Below, piece after piece: positions 27,247 to 35,771 of a stretch of DNA of 64,000 nt. Source of the DNA: JAEUKQ01 sp044227605. Lineage in GTDB: Bacteria > Pseudomonadota > Alphaproteobacteria > JAEUKQ01. The first letter of the stretch is position 1, and every line of letters starts with the position of its first letter. Position numbers and translations under genes: made by a program. The stretch spans positions 1-64,000 of the forward strand of contig JBGAWJ010000001.1 of assembly GCA_044227605.1 (NCBI GenBank), read 5' to 3'. The notes beneath the pieces were generated by a model that had not been told where the DNA came from, searched no databases, and saw nothing but the letters and a program-made list of their open reading frames with translations.

Positions 27247-27837
27247 ATGGATAACATCGTTTTGGCATCAAGTAGCAAGATTCGGGCTATTTTACTTAAA
27301 AATGCCGGGATTAGGTTTAAAGTACAACCGGCGGATATTGATGAAAATAAAGTGCGCCGGGCCATGGCCACCAAGCCAATCCACGCTCAAAAAATCTCTC
27401 ATATACTGGCCTTAGAAAAAGCACGGAACGTCTCCGCGTTGGTAAAAAACAGCTATATTATCGGGGCCGACCAAGTATTGATTGCCCAAGAAAAGATTTT
27501 TGAAAAACCTGGAACTGAGAAAAAGGCCGTGCAACAATTGTTGGAACTTGCGGGTAAAACCCATCAATTGTGGACAAGTTGTGTTGTTGTTAAAGACGGG
27601 AAGGAACGATGGCATTATACCGCCAAAGCCTCGATGAAACTGGCCAGCCTTTCGCCAGCCAGTGTAGAGGGATATATTAAACGTAACCCGCGGGTGGTTG
27701 ATTGTGTTGGTTCTTACCAATTGGAGGGGGAGGGGATCCAACTTTTCGAGAAAATTAGAGGTGACTATTTTTCCATTCTTGGATTACCATTGCATCCTTT
27801 GATCCTTTTCTTAAAAAAAGAACTATTACTAAGATAA
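27247..27837 (+). CDS. maf: Maf-like nucleoside triphosphate pyrophosphatase
   Basis: Maf-type house-cleaning pyrophosphatases hydrolyse non-canonical or excess nucleotides (dTTP/UTP or modified NTPs). The 196-residue protein starts MDNIVLASSSKIRAILLKNAGI (phosphate-binding SSS-R motif), then has ADIDE, IIGADQVLIAQ (catalytic Asp) and a C-terminal GLPLHPL. RBS AGGAAAAATAA precedes the ATG. It is the first gene to the right of oriC, reading away from it, followed by coaE and dnaQ as in other Alphaproteobacteria. Confidence 0.92.
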   Translation: MDNIVLASSSKIRAILLKNAGIRFKVQPADIDENKVRRAMATKPIHAQKISHILALEKARNVSALVKNSYIIGADQVLIAQEKIFEKPGTEKKAVQQLLELAGKTHQLWTSCVVVKDGKERWHYTAKASMKLASLSPASVEGYIKRNPRVVDCVGSYQLEGEGIQLFEKIRGDYFSILGLPLHPLILFLKKELLLR

Positions 27838-27858
27838 TAGGGAAAAAATCGGCAAATT

Positions 27859-28476
27859 ATGAAAATATTTGGGTTAACAGGAAATATGGCAACCGGCAAA
27901 ACCACGTTGGCCAAAATTTTACATCAAAAAAAAATTCCTGTTTTTGAAGCAGACAAACAAGTTAAATTTTTACAAAGCCAGTCGCAAGCAATTCGGACGC
28001 TTTTGGCCGAAAAAGGCTTGGTTGCGGATGCAGAAAAGCCAATTCCTTCTAAACAGATGCGGGAATTAATTTTAAAATCCCCCCAACTTTTAAAGGAGTT
28101 GGAAGCCATATATCATCCAGCTGTCCATGTTTTGGAAACAAAATTCATTAGGCAAGCGTATCGGCAACGGCGCAAGGTTATTTTCCTAGATATCCCCTTG
28201 TTATTTGAGGTTGCAGCGTACCAAGGTCGGTTCGATGCTGTTTTTTTATCCTATGTCCCGCCCTCTATCCAAAAACAACGGGCTTTCAAAAGAAAGAACA
28301 TGACAGTGGAGTGGTTCTCATTCATTACCTCCCGGCAATTACCGTCTAAATGGAAAATGAAATACTCCCAAGCTGTTATCACAACTGGCCTGACTTTAAG
28401 GGATAGCCGCTGGCAATTCCTTAGTAAATTAAAAGCCTTTTTAAGCCAGAAACCTTCTGATCAAAAACATCCTTAA
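27859..28476 (+). CDS. coaE: Dephospho-CoA kinase
   Basis: CoaE phosphorylates the ribose 3' hydroxyl of dephospho-CoA, the last step of coenzyme A synthesis. The 205-residue P-loop kinase starts MKIFGLTGNMATGKTT (P-loop GNMATGKT) and has EADKQVKFL, YHPAVH and the VIFLDIPLLFE motif (Asp-Pro-Leu-Leu of CoaE). The lid region carries RQLPSKWKMKYSQAVI, slightly divergent from the common form. It lies 21 bases after maf and 10 bases before dnaQ, so the three are likely one operon. Confidence 0.93.
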   Translation: MKIFGLTGNMATGKTTLAKILHQKKIPVFEADKQVKFLQSQSQAIRTLLAEKGLVADAEKPIPSKQMRELILKSPQLLKELEAIYHPAVHVLETKFIRQAYRQRRKVIFLDIPLLFEVAAYQGRFDAVFLSYVPPSIQKQRAFKRKNMTVEWFSFITSRQLPSKWKMKYSQAVITTGLTLRDSRWQFLSKLKAFLSQKPSDQKHP

Positions 28477-28486
28477 GGAATGCGAC

Positions 28487-29170
28487 ATGCGTGAAATTAT
28501 CCTGGATACCGAAACAACAGGGTTGGATCCGGAAAAAGGGGATCGGGTGATTGAAATTGCTTGCCTGGAGTTGCTTAATCATCTGCCCACGGGACGGTTC
28601 CTGCAATATTACATAAATCCCGAAAGGCTGGTTCCAGCCGATGCAGTGGCTATTCATGGTATTACGAGCGAGTTTCTAGCAGATAAACCGAAATTTCCCG
28701 AAATAATATCCAGTTTCCTTGATTTTATTGCAGACTCGCCTTTTGTTATCCACAATGCAGACTTTGATATCCGGTTTCTCAATGCAGAATTGACCCGGGT
28801 TAAACATCCGCCTTTTCCCTTATCCCGCAGCGTGGATACGATCCTATTGGCGCGTCAAAAATTTCCAGGTGCCCCGGCCAGTTTAGATGCCTTATGCCGA
28901 CGGTTTAATATTGACACGAGCCACCGGGCAAAACATGGAGCATTGGTGGATTGTCAATTATTGGCCCAAGTTTATTTGGAATTACGGGGGGGAAGACAAA
29001 AAGGTTTTGCCTTGGATTCCCTTGAATCTTCCCATAATTCTTTAACCAAACCACAAGTGCGGAAAAATTTTTCAAGGAAATTAATCATCCCCCCTTCCCC
29101 CAACGAGGATGCTGATCACCAACATGTCCTGCAAAAATTACGTAAAGCACTATGGTTCCAGCTAAAATAA
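28487..29170 (+). CDS. dnaQ: DNA polymerase III subunit epsilon (proofreading exonuclease)
   Basis: DnaQ is the 3'-5' proofreading exonuclease of the replicase core. The 227-residue protein has ExoI IILDTETTGLDP (catalytic Asp/Glu near residues 7-9), ExoII VIHNADFDIRFL, and ExoIII in RAKHGALVDCQLL with the catalytic His and Asp. A C-terminal tail of about 50 residues should bind the polymerase alpha subunit. AAGGA precedes the ATG. It converges on secB with only 18 bases between the stops. Confidence 0.95.
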   Translation: MREIILDTETTGLDPEKGDRVIEIACLELLNHLPTGRFLQYYINPERLVPADAVAIHGITSEFLADKPKFPEIISSFLDFIADSPFVIHNADFDIRFLNAELTRVKHPPFPLSRSVDTILLARQKFPGAPASLDALCRRFNIDTSHRAKHGALVDCQLLAQVYLELRGGRQKGFALDSLESSHNSLTKPQVRKNFSRKLIIPPSPNEDADHQHVLQKLRKALWFQLK

Positions 29171-29188
29171 TGCTCAATTCTTAATTTT

Positions 29189-29734
29189 TTATTGAATTGA
29201 GGCACTTTCCGCAGCAGGGTTGCTCAACTGGCGTTGACGTTCCTGGTACAACGCTGCAAAATCGATTGGTTGTAATTGGGGCAACGGAATGACCCCATCC
29301 CTTGAAAGGTTCATAATAATTTGCCTGGCAAAGGGGAATAGCATCCGAGGGGCTTCAATCATCAATAAGGGTTCAATTGCCTCAACCGGCACTGATTGCA
29401 AATGGAATAAACCAGCATATTCAATTTCTGCTAAGCATTTGAAATTTTCTTGGACAGTAGATTCGATTAAAATCTTCAGGATCACTTCAAAATCGCTGGT
29501 GTTAAATTGTGCAACCCGGATATCAAATTTTATATTCCCCTTGGGTGTTTTAACGCCTTGTTGCAGAATTTCGACCGCATTTGGATTTTCAAAAGATAAA
29601 TCCTTCAAATATTGCGAAACTAACGTAAAACTGGGGCCCTTCTTGTCCCTATCAACGCCTTCGACCTTCGATGAAGATGCGGGGGCTGCTTCTTTATCAA
29701 CGGCGTTTTTGGGAGCGCGTGAATTTTCTGTCAT
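29189..29734 (-). CDS. secB: Protein-export chaperone SecB
   Basis: SecB keeps preproteins unfolded and hands them to SecA. The 181-residue protein has a charged, disordered N-terminus of about 30 residues. The conserved core follows, with TLVSQYLKDLSFENPNAVEIL, FKCLAEIEYAGLF and IEAPRMLFPFARQIIMNLSRDG, and PLQPIDFAALY near the end. SecB is typical of Proteobacteria with double membranes and fits with the porin, LolA and LptE in this window. It is divergent from the Tim44 gene across 268 AT-rich bases, which probably hold both promoters. Confidence 0.95.
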   Translation of the reverse strand: MTENSRAPKNAVDKEAAPASSSKVEGVDRDKKGPSFTLVSQYLKDLSFENPNAVEILQQGVKTPKGNIKFDIRVAQFNTSDFEVILKILIESTVQENFKCLAEIEYAGLFHLQSVPVEAIEPLLMIEAPRMLFPFARQIIMNLSRDGVIPLPQLQPIDFAALYQERQRQLSNPAAESASIQ

Positions 29735-30002
29735 GTACCATATTCCCTAACAATAATAACTTTACCAAAAGAAGTTTAGCAACCCTTATGCCCGAACCTG
29801 TCTTTTTTAGCAAGTATCTTGAACGATTATTCACCAAACATATTTGGTAAAATACCAAATAAATAAATCCATTGATAGTATTGCTCGGCGGCGGATTTTT
29901 GAACAATACAATTTGCCTTTTCCACGGTATTTGCTAGAATTATTAAGAGAAGGCGAGTTTTTTTAACCCCTTTATGTTTAATAATTGTGTAGAATAAAAT
30001 AA

Positions 30003-30686
30003 ATGACAAATACGGATTGGCTTCAGATTATTATTTTTGCTGCTATCGCCCTATTCTTTTTTTTCCGGCTGCGTAGTGTGTTGGGACAAAAAACCGGCGA
30101 AGAACATAAGCAGGGTAAGCTATTGACCCCCAAATCCCTAAGGCCCGTGCCCCTAAGGCCGCAGGATCAGATGGCGGTAAAGAATAAAATTGACAGCGAT
30201 CAAGAAATCGCTTCTGTGTTGGTCGGGCAAGACCAGGTAGCTGATTTAAAGAAACTGCAAGCTATTTTCCCTGCCTTTCAGCCTAGTTCCTTTTTAAAAG
30301 GTGCTAAAATCGCTTTTGAAGCGGTTTTGCACGCTTACGCCGAAGGGGATACCAAAACACTAAAATCCTTGGTTGATCAAGAAATTTTTGACGCTTTTTC
30401 TGGGTCTATTATTGAGCGCCAAAATAAAGGCCAGCAACAGCAAACCCTGATTGTGGCGATTAATGACGCGAAAATAGAATCAATTAAAATTGAAAACAGT
30501 CAAGCGTTCCTCACGGTTTTGATAATCTCCGAGCAAATTAATACCGTTCGCAACCAAGATGGACAAGTAATTGAGGGGGATGCAACGGCTGTCAGGAACA
30601 TTCGCGACCTTTGGACTTTCCGCAAGGATTTGCGTAATATGGATCCGAATTGGCTGTTGGTGGCCACCCATAATGCCGAAGATTAG
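30003..30686 (+). CDS. Tim44/TimA domain-containing protein
   Basis: This 227-residue protein has one N-terminal membrane segment (IIIFAAIALFFFFRL), a charged linker, and a C-terminal Tim44-like domain (about 80-225) with AEGDTKTLKSLVDQEIFDAF and IRDLWTFRKDL near the end. The latter is the Tim44 signature seen in alphaproteobacterial relatives of mitochondrial Tim44. The mitochondrial protein tethers Hsp70 to the import channel; the bacterial role is not settled. Its last 14 bases overlap the mltA start. Confidence 0.88.
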   Translation: MTNTDWLQIIIFAAIALFFFFRLRSVLGQKTGEEHKQGKLLTPKSLRPVPLRPQDQMAVKNKIDSDQEIASVLVGQDQVADLKKLQAIFPAFQPSSFLKGAKIAFEAVLHAYAEGDTKTLKSLVDQEIFDAFSGSIIERQNKGQQQQTLIVAINDAKIESIKIENSQAFLTVLIISEQINTVRNQDGQVIEGDATAVRNIRDLWTFRKDLRNMDPNWLLVATHNAED

Positions 30687-31944
30687 ACGCTTTTTATCGC
30701 GCCATCCGATTGCCGTCGTCCTTTTTATGTGTCTGCTAGTTTTGGGAACGTGGCTCTGGATTAAGAGCCGGCCGTCATCCGTGCCAATGACTCTTTTACC
30801 GCAAAAAATATGGCTAACCCCTATATCGTTCCAGCAATTGCCGGGTTGGGCGCAGGATAATATTGGGGAAATCATTCCTGCCTTAGAGAATTCTTGCGCA
30901 AAATATAAAAAACTGGCGCCAGAGCGACCCGTAGGCAATGCCGATTGGCGGATAAAAGTGGCAGATTGGTTACCGCTTTGCCAAGAATTAGGCCTTATAG
31001 GTTCTAGCTTTTCGGATGTTGCAAGATTTCTAGAAAAATGGTTGCAACCCGTTGCTTTACAACCATTCCAAGCCATCCCCGGGCTTTTCACCGGTTATTA
31101 TGAGCCAGAAATTCAGGGATCAACGCTTCCTGATGCCAAGCACCAAATTCCTCTTTACCGTGTCCCCGATGATTTGATTATCGTTGATCTCGGTAAATTT
31201 CGGGAAGAATGGAAGAACCAACAAATTATTGGTCGGATTACGGATGGGACGCTTCAACCTTACTATACCCGTGAACAAATCGCCCAAGGCGCCCTAAAAG
31301 GCAAAGGGCAAGAAATTATCTGGCTACAGGATAGGATTGATGGGTTTTTCCTGGAAATTCAGGGATCAGGGGTCATAAGGTTACCGGATAATCAACAGCT
31401 CCGAGTGGGCTATGCTGGCAAAAACGGCCATCCCTACCGGGCGGTTGGTGCCAAATTCATCCAAGACGGAATCCTAACCCGGGAACAGGTCAGTCTGCAG
31501 TCCATCCGCCAGTGGCTTAGCCGTCATCCGGAACAGCAGCAAAAGTTCATGAATTTTAACCCTAGCTATGTTTTTTTCAACCTTCTGCCCGCTGATATAA
31601 AGGGTGCCATTGGGGCGCAAGGGGTGGTTCTGACGGCTGGCCGCAGTATGGCGGTTGATCCGGCCTATATCCCCTTGGGAACCTTGCTGTGGCTTGATAC
31701 TACTTGGCCATCCGCTCTTAATGGGGCGGAGGGGGGTGGCAGTCCTGTGCCAGAAAGAAAATTGCAACGGTTGATGATTGCCCAGGATACAGGGGGGGCA
31801 ATTAAAGGACCGATTCGGGGGGATGTTTTTTGGGGGACGGGTGAGGCTGCAGGGAACATTGCGGGTTATATGAAACAAAACGGTACCTATTATCTGATTG
31901 TCCCTAAAACAGTTTCAATCCCAGCCGAATTAACAGTTAAGTAA
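30673..31944 (+). CDS. mltA: Membrane-bound lytic murein transglycosylase A
   Basis: MltA cleaves peptidoglycan glycan strands to give 1,6-anhydro ends. I use ATG 30673 (MPKIRRFLSRHPIAVVL), giving 423 residues with an N-terminal membrane anchor instead of a lipobox. The double-psi beta-barrel motifs follow: FTGYYEPEIQGS, YYTREQIAQG, WLQDRIDGFFLEIQGSG, VGYAGKNGHPYRAVG, and the catalytic region LTAGRSMAVDPAYIPLG ... AQDTGGAIKGPIRGDVFWGTG with the active-site Asp. The frame is open to 30571, but that part is a shadow of the Tim44 gene. It overlaps that gene by 14 bases. Confidence 0.94.
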   Translation: MPKIRRFLSRHPIAVVLFMCLLVLGTWLWIKSRPSSVPMTLLPQKIWLTPISFQQLPGWAQDNIGEIIPALENSCAKYKKLAPERPVGNADWRIKVADWLPLCQELGLIGSSFSDVARFLEKWLQPVALQPFQAIPGLFTGYYEPEIQGSTLPDAKHQIPLYRVPDDLIIVDLGKFREEWKNQQIIGRITDGTLQPYYTREQIAQGALKGKGQEIIWLQDRIDGFFLEIQGSGVIRLPDNQQLRVGYAGKNGHPYRAVGAKFIQDGILTREQVSLQSIRQWLSRHPEQQQKFMNFNPSYVFFNLLPADIKGAIGAQGVVLTAGRSMAVDPAYIPLGTLLWLDTTWPSALNGAEGGGSPVPERKLQRLMIAQDTGGAIKGPIRGDVFWGTGEAAGNIAGYMKQNGTYYLIVPKTVSIPAELTVK

Positions 31945-31998
31945 GCGTATGCCTGGTTACCCACTATGGCCCCAAAGCAATGAGAATAGTTTTTAGAA

Positions 31999-32568
31999 AT
32001 GACCCAAAGAAAATCAAGCAAATCGATGGTAGCGCTAGATGGCAAGCTTTGGGAACAGGTTATTAAAAATGTCCAGCCCCTTAAAAACAAAAGAATAAAA
32101 ATTTTACTAAGCGTTCCCCAAGAAATTCTAGCCCCTCCAATCATTCGTTCCCCAAGAAAAAAACCTATTATTGAAAGACAACCGGTCGTTCGATCGCAGC
32201 CTAACCCTCAACCTTCCTTATCCGTTGGGGATCTACAGCAATTGGATCGCCGTCTGCAGCAAAAGATGAAGCGGGGCGAATTGACCATTTCTGCGACCTT
32301 AGATTTGCATGGCTTAACGCAGGATAGAGCGATTATCCGATTAACCTCCTTTCTCAATCAAGCTTACGCCCAGCAAAACCGCTGTGTGTTGGTGATTACC
32401 GGTAAAGGGGCAGGGGGGTTAAAAGCCGGGGTTTTACAGCAGGTTGTACCCCAATGGCTGAATACCCAACCCCTTCGCACCATCATCCTGGCTTTTTGCT
32501 ACGCCCAGCGGAATCAAGGGGGGCAAGGGGCTTTATATGTGTTGCTGAAAAGAAATAAACTTTTATAA
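31999..32568 (+). CDS. Smr-domain protein (MutS2-like C-terminal endonuclease domain)
   Basis: This 189-residue protein has a basic, low-complexity N-terminal half and a C-terminal Smr domain. The domain motifs are ATLDLHGLTQDRAI (the LDLHG motif) and VLVITGKGAGGLKAGVLQ (TGKG motif). Stand-alone Smr proteins are suspected nucleases, some acting on mRNA at stalled ribosomes; the role here is unknown. It lies 54 bases after mltA in the same direction, a conserved mltA-smr pair in Alphaproteobacteria. Confidence 0.9.
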   Translation: MTQRKSSKSMVALDGKLWEQVIKNVQPLKNKRIKILLSVPQEILAPPIIRSPRKKPIIERQPVVRSQPNPQPSLSVGDLQQLDRRLQQKMKRGELTISATLDLHGLTQDRAIIRLTSFLNQAYAQQNRCVLVITGKGAGGLKAGVLQQVVPQWLNTQPLRTIILAFCYAQRNQGGQGALYVLLKRNKLL

Positions 32569-32630
32569 AAAGGTAAGGATGACGAGGAAATGGGTATTCA
32601 AAAAAAATAGATAAACCTGCCAAGCAACAT

Positions 32631-33239
32631 TTGACCCTATATAGCCATCCTGATTCAGGCCATTGTTACAAAGTTAAGTTAATGATGGCAATTGCGGGCT
32701 TGGCCCATGACTATCAAATCATCGATATTAATATCCCGCGGCCGCAAAGGCCGGAGTCTTTTAAAAAACTAGCAAAATTCGGGGAAGTGCCTTTACTAAC
32801 CGCTGGTCAACAAGCTTATGTCCAATCCAATGCGATTTTGATGTTTTTAGCAAACCGCACCAAAAAATTTGGGGCAGAGAATGAAATATTGCTGTCAAAA
32901 GTACGGGAATGGCTATTCTGGGAGGCTAACCGCTTAGGTTTTAGCCTGCCTAATTTGCGCTATGCCCGGCGTTTCGCACCACAAAATTATCCGGCAGGCG
33001 CTATTTCTTGGATTGAAGGGCGGTATAAAACAGATATTAGCCGTTTAGAAGAAGAATTGGCGGATGGAAGAACTTTCATCACCGGAGAAAAGCTAACAAT
33101 AGCTGATTTTTCCCTGTGCGGATACTTATTTTGGGCAGAACAGGCTGAGGTTGATGTACCCCAAAAGGTTCAACAATGGTTGCAACGAATAAGCAAGATT
33201 CCAGGTTGGGGACACCCAGACAGCTTATTGAAAGAATAG
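32631..33239 (+). CDS. Glutathione S-transferase family protein
   Basis: The 202-residue protein has a thioredoxin-like N-terminus (MTLYSHPDSGHCYKVKLMMAIAG, then FGEVPLLTAGQQAYVQSNAI with the Val-Pro and Ser-Asn glutathione contacts) and a helical C-terminal domain with LTIADFSLCGYLFWAE. Substrate is unknown. It starts with TTG at 32631: a stop at 32610 blocks any longer frame and no ATG is near. The ribosome site is weak, so low expression is possible. A terminator-like hairpin follows. Confidence 0.86.
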   Translation: MTLYSHPDSGHCYKVKLMMAIAGLAHDYQIIDINIPRPQRPESFKKLAKFGEVPLLTAGQQAYVQSNAILMFLANRTKKFGAENEILLSKVREWLFWEANRLGFSLPNLRYARRFAPQNYPAGAISWIEGRYKTDISRLEEELADGRTFITGEKLTIADFSLCGYLFWAEQAEVDVPQKVQQWLQRISKIPGWGHPDSLLKE

Positions 33240-33241
33240 GC

Positions 33242-33278
33242 AAGGCCACACAATCTATAAATTGTATTGTGCAGCCTT
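33242..33278 (+). terminator. Likely Rho-independent terminator after the GST gene
   Basis: AAGGC-CA-CACAAT (33242-33254) pairs with ATTGTG-CA-GCCTT (33266-33278): 11 base pairs around a 2x2 internal loop and an 11-base loop. It is followed by TATTGTTTTC and sits between the convergent GST and hslU genes. Confidence 0.55.
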
Positions 33279-33294
33279 TATTGTTTTCATGAGC

Positions 33295-34641
33295 CTAAAG
33301 GATGAATTTGCTAAGGTCGGTGTTTTTCGCAAGTCCGGCAATCCGTTCTTGCACATAGGCATCATCGATGGTAATCGTCGATCCGGCTTGGTCACTGGCT
33401 TGGAAACTGATCTCTTCCAGCAGTTTCTCTAAAACCGTATGGAGGCGACGGGCACCGATATTTTCAACGGTTGAATTGATCATGGCGGCTAAATCCGATA
33501 AACTATCAATGGCTTCTTCCGTAAAGTGCAAGGTAATATCTTCGGTTTTTAACAAAGCTTTATATTGTTTGATCAAGCTGGTTTCAGGTTCCCGCAGAAT
33601 GCGTTTAAAATCATCGCGGCTTAAAGCCTTAAGCTCCACCCGGATCGGCAAACGCCCTTGCAATTCTGGCAATAAATCAGATGGCTTAGCCATATGGAAA
33701 GCACCTGATGCAATAAATAAAATATGATCGGTTTTAACAGTGCCGTATTTTGTGGGGACTTGCGTACCCTCAATCAATGGTAATAGGTCACGTTGCACCC
33801 CCTCACGGCTGACATCCGCCCCCATCCGCTCGGATCTCGCGCAAATCTTGTCGATTTCGTCGATGAAAACAATGCCGTTTTCCTCAACTGTTTTAATGGC
33901 TTCTTGAACCATTTTTTCCTGATCCAGCAGTTTATCGCTTTCCTCGACAATCAATATTTTATAGCTTTCCGCAACGGTTGTACGACGGGTTTTGGTGCGC
34001 CCGCCCATGGCCTGCCCAAGGATATCATTGAGGTTAAGCATGCCCATGCTGGCCCCGGGCATCCCCGGGATATCAAAGGTCGGCAAGCGGTTGCCCGTAT
34101 CTTTCACCTGTATTTCAATTTCTTTTTGGTCGAGTTCGCCTGTCCGTAACATTTTACGGAATTTAGCGCGGGTTTCAGGGGCCGATGATTCCCCAACCAA
34201 GGCATCCAGAACCCTTTCTTCTGCCATAATTTCAGCTTTACTGGTGACTTCTTTGCGCATGCGTTCGCGTGTTTGGCTTACACTGATTTCTATTAAATCA
34301 CGGATGATCTGCTCGACGTCCCGGCCGACATAACCTATTTCTGTAAATTTGGTTGCCTCAACCTTAATAAAGGGGGCTTGTGCGAGTTTAGCCAAGCGGC
34401 GGGCGATTTCTGTTTTGCCAACCCCTGTAGGGCCTATCATCAGAATGTTTTTTGGCAAGACTTCATCGCGAAGTTCGGCAGGCAATTGTTGGCGCCGCCA
34501 GCGATTACGCAAGGCGACAGCCACTGCTTTCTTTGCCTCATGCTGGCCGATAATATACCGGTCTAGTTCCGAGACAATCTCCCGTGGGCTGAAATTGGCA
34601 GCGGTGGAGGGGGGATTTGAGGTGGTTAAATGATCGTTCAT
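33295..34641 (-). CDS. hslU: ATP-dependent protease ATPase subunit HslU (ClpY)
   Basis: HslU unfolds proteins for the HslV peptidase. The 448-residue AAA+ protein begins with [25 protein letters not shown], has Walker [10 protein letters not shown], the pore motif GYVGRDVE, Walker [12 protein letters not shown] with the long I-domain between, sensor elements near GRLPIRVEL, and the conserved C-terminal tail ([11 protein letters not shown]) that docks into HslV. It overlaps the upstream hslV by 4 bases (ATGA). Expression should follow the RpoH-type promoter before hslV. Confidence 0.97.
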   Translation of the reverse strand: MNDHLTTSNPPSTAANFSPREIVSELDRYIIGQHEAKKAVAVALRNRWRRQQLPAELRDEVLPKNILMIGPTGVGKTEIARRLAKLAQAPFIKVEATKFTEIGYVGRDVEQIIRDLIEISVSQTRERMRKEVTSKAEIMAEERVLDALVGESSAPETRAKFRKMLRTGELDQKEIEIQVKDTGNRLPTFDIPGMPGASMGMLNLNDILGQAMGGRTKTRRTTVAESYKILIVEESDKLLDQEKMVQEAIKTVEENGIVFIDEIDKICARSERMGADVSREGVQRDLLPLIEGTQVPTKYGTVKTDHILFIASGAFHMAKPSDLLPELQGRLPIRVELKALSRDDFKRILREPETSLIKQYKALLKTEDITLHFTEEAIDSLSDLAAMINSTVENIGARRLHTVLEKLLEEISFQASDQAGSTITIDDAYVQERIAGLAKNTDLSKFIL

Positions 34642-35213
34642 AAGGTTTCAATCGTAATATTGTTGTTGGTGTACACACATAATTCAGCGGCAATTTTCAT
34701 CGATCTTTTGACGATTTCCAAGGCATCCAGATTTTCAATGGGTAGTAAGGCCTTGGCCGCGGAAATCGCAAAATTCCCGCCTGAGCCGATGCCGATTAAC
34801 CCGCCATCCGGCTCCAATACATCGCCAGCCCCCGAAATGATAAAGCTGACATTTTTGTCGGCGACCGCCATCATCGCTTCTAATCTTCTTAAATAGCGGT
34901 CGGTGCGCCAATCTTTAGCCAATTCGACACAAGCCCTGGCCAATTGACCGGGGTGTTTTTCCAATTTGGCCTCTAAACGTTCAAAAAGGGTTAGGGCGTC
35001 CGCCGTTGAACCGGCAAAACCTGCGATAATATCGCCTTTGCCCAGCCTTCTAACTTTGCGAGTTGTGGATTTAATGATAGTTGCCCCAAAAGAAACTTGG
35101 CCATCGCCCGCGATCACCACTTGCCCATCTTTACGGACGCAAAGGATTGTTGTCCCATGCCAAGTGGCCGCTTGGTTCGTTGGTGATCCTGCTGAAGGGG
35201 ATCCTTCGTTCAA
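34638..35213 (-). CDS. hslV: ATP-dependent protease subunit HslV (ClpQ)
   Basis: HslV is the proteasome-like threonine peptidase. [20 protein letters not shown] marks the catalytic core, whose N-terminal Thr is exposed after processing, and GDGQVSFG follows. The frame is open from an ATG at 35249, but I start at TTG 35213 (191 residues). AGGAG lies at 35221-35225, seven bases before it, and an RpoH promoter (-10 at 35255-35262) ends 6 bases before the ATG, so a message from it would start at or inside that codon. The propeptide before GTT is thus about 20 residues, a length common in Alphaproteobacteria. Confidence 0.94.
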   Translation of the reverse strand: MNEGSPSAGSPTNQAATWHGTTILCVRKDGQVVIAGDGQVSFGATIIKSTTRKVRRLGKGDIIAGFAGSTADALTLFERLEAKLEKHPGQLARACVELAKDWRTDRYLRRLEAMMAVADKNVSFIISGAGDVLEPDGGLIGIGSGGNFAISAAKALLPIENLDALEIVKRSMKIAAELCVYTNNNITIETL

Positions 35214-35254
35214 TTTATTTCTCCTGCTTGATTTGACGGTGGAAAGCATCTTAT

Positions 35255-35282
35255 ATATGGGATAGGTTCCTTGAGTAACAAG
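35255..35282 (-). promoter_or_regulatory. RpoH (sigma-32)-type promoter of hslVU
   Basis: On the minus strand CTTG (35279-35282) is followed after 16 bases by TCCCATAT (35255-35262), close to the -35 CTTG and -10 CCCCATNT of heat-shock promoters. The expected start is near 35248, downstream of which lies AGGAG and the TTG at 35213. Confidence 0.6.
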
Positions 35283-35352
35283 ATCGTGCCCTGATAAAAT
35301 ATTTAAGCGGGGTAAAACGGCAGAAGAATAAAATAAAAATAGGGAAGAAAAA

Positions 35353-35727
35353 ATGGCCTATAACCCAGACAATATTTTTGCGAAAATTTTACGTGGCGAA
35401 ATCCCTTGCAAAAAGGTTTATGAAAATCAAGATGTGTTGGCATTCTATGATATAAATCCACAGGCCAAAATCCATATCTTGGTGATCCCAAAACAGCCTT
35501 ATCAATCCTGGGATGATTTTTCAGCCCATGCCACCCCGCACCAAATGGCGGCGCTCATGCAAGCGGTCGGATTAATTGCTCGGCAATTAGGGTTAAATCA
35601 GCAAGGATATAGGGTTCTAGCTAATAACGGGCAAAATGCCCATCAGGAAATTCCCCATTTTCATCTTCATCTTTTGGGTGGTCATCCACTGGGGCCTATA
35701 CTGCAAAAAGGGATAGCAACTAGCTAA
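35353..35727 (+). CDS. HIT-family (histidine triad) nucleotide-binding protein
   Basis: This 124-residue protein belongs to the Hint branch of the histidine triad family, which hydrolyses AMP-lysine and related phosphoramidates. The triad is in [10 protein letters not shown] (His-x-His-x-His), preceded by [18 protein letters not shown] and [15 protein letters not shown], all in family order. GGAAGAA precedes the ATG. It is divergent from hslV, so the intergenic part 35250-35352 carries both promoters. Confidence 0.93.
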   Translation: MAYNPDNIFAKILRGEIPCKKVYENQDVLAFYDINPQAKIHILVIPKQPYQSWDDFSAHATPHQMAALMQAVGLIARQLGLNQQGYRVLANNGQNAHQEIPHFHLHLLGGHPLGPILQKGIATS

Positions 35728-35771
35728 CCATTGAGGGCAACTAGCTGGCTAATCAAGACCAACTTGAATAA

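Noticed and set aside
29173..29201. CTCAATTC/GAATTGAG inverted repeat between dnaQ and secB
   Set aside because: Eight-base AT-rich stem, 13-base loop, no T tail on either strand, and it overlaps the end of secB; too weak to call a terminator.
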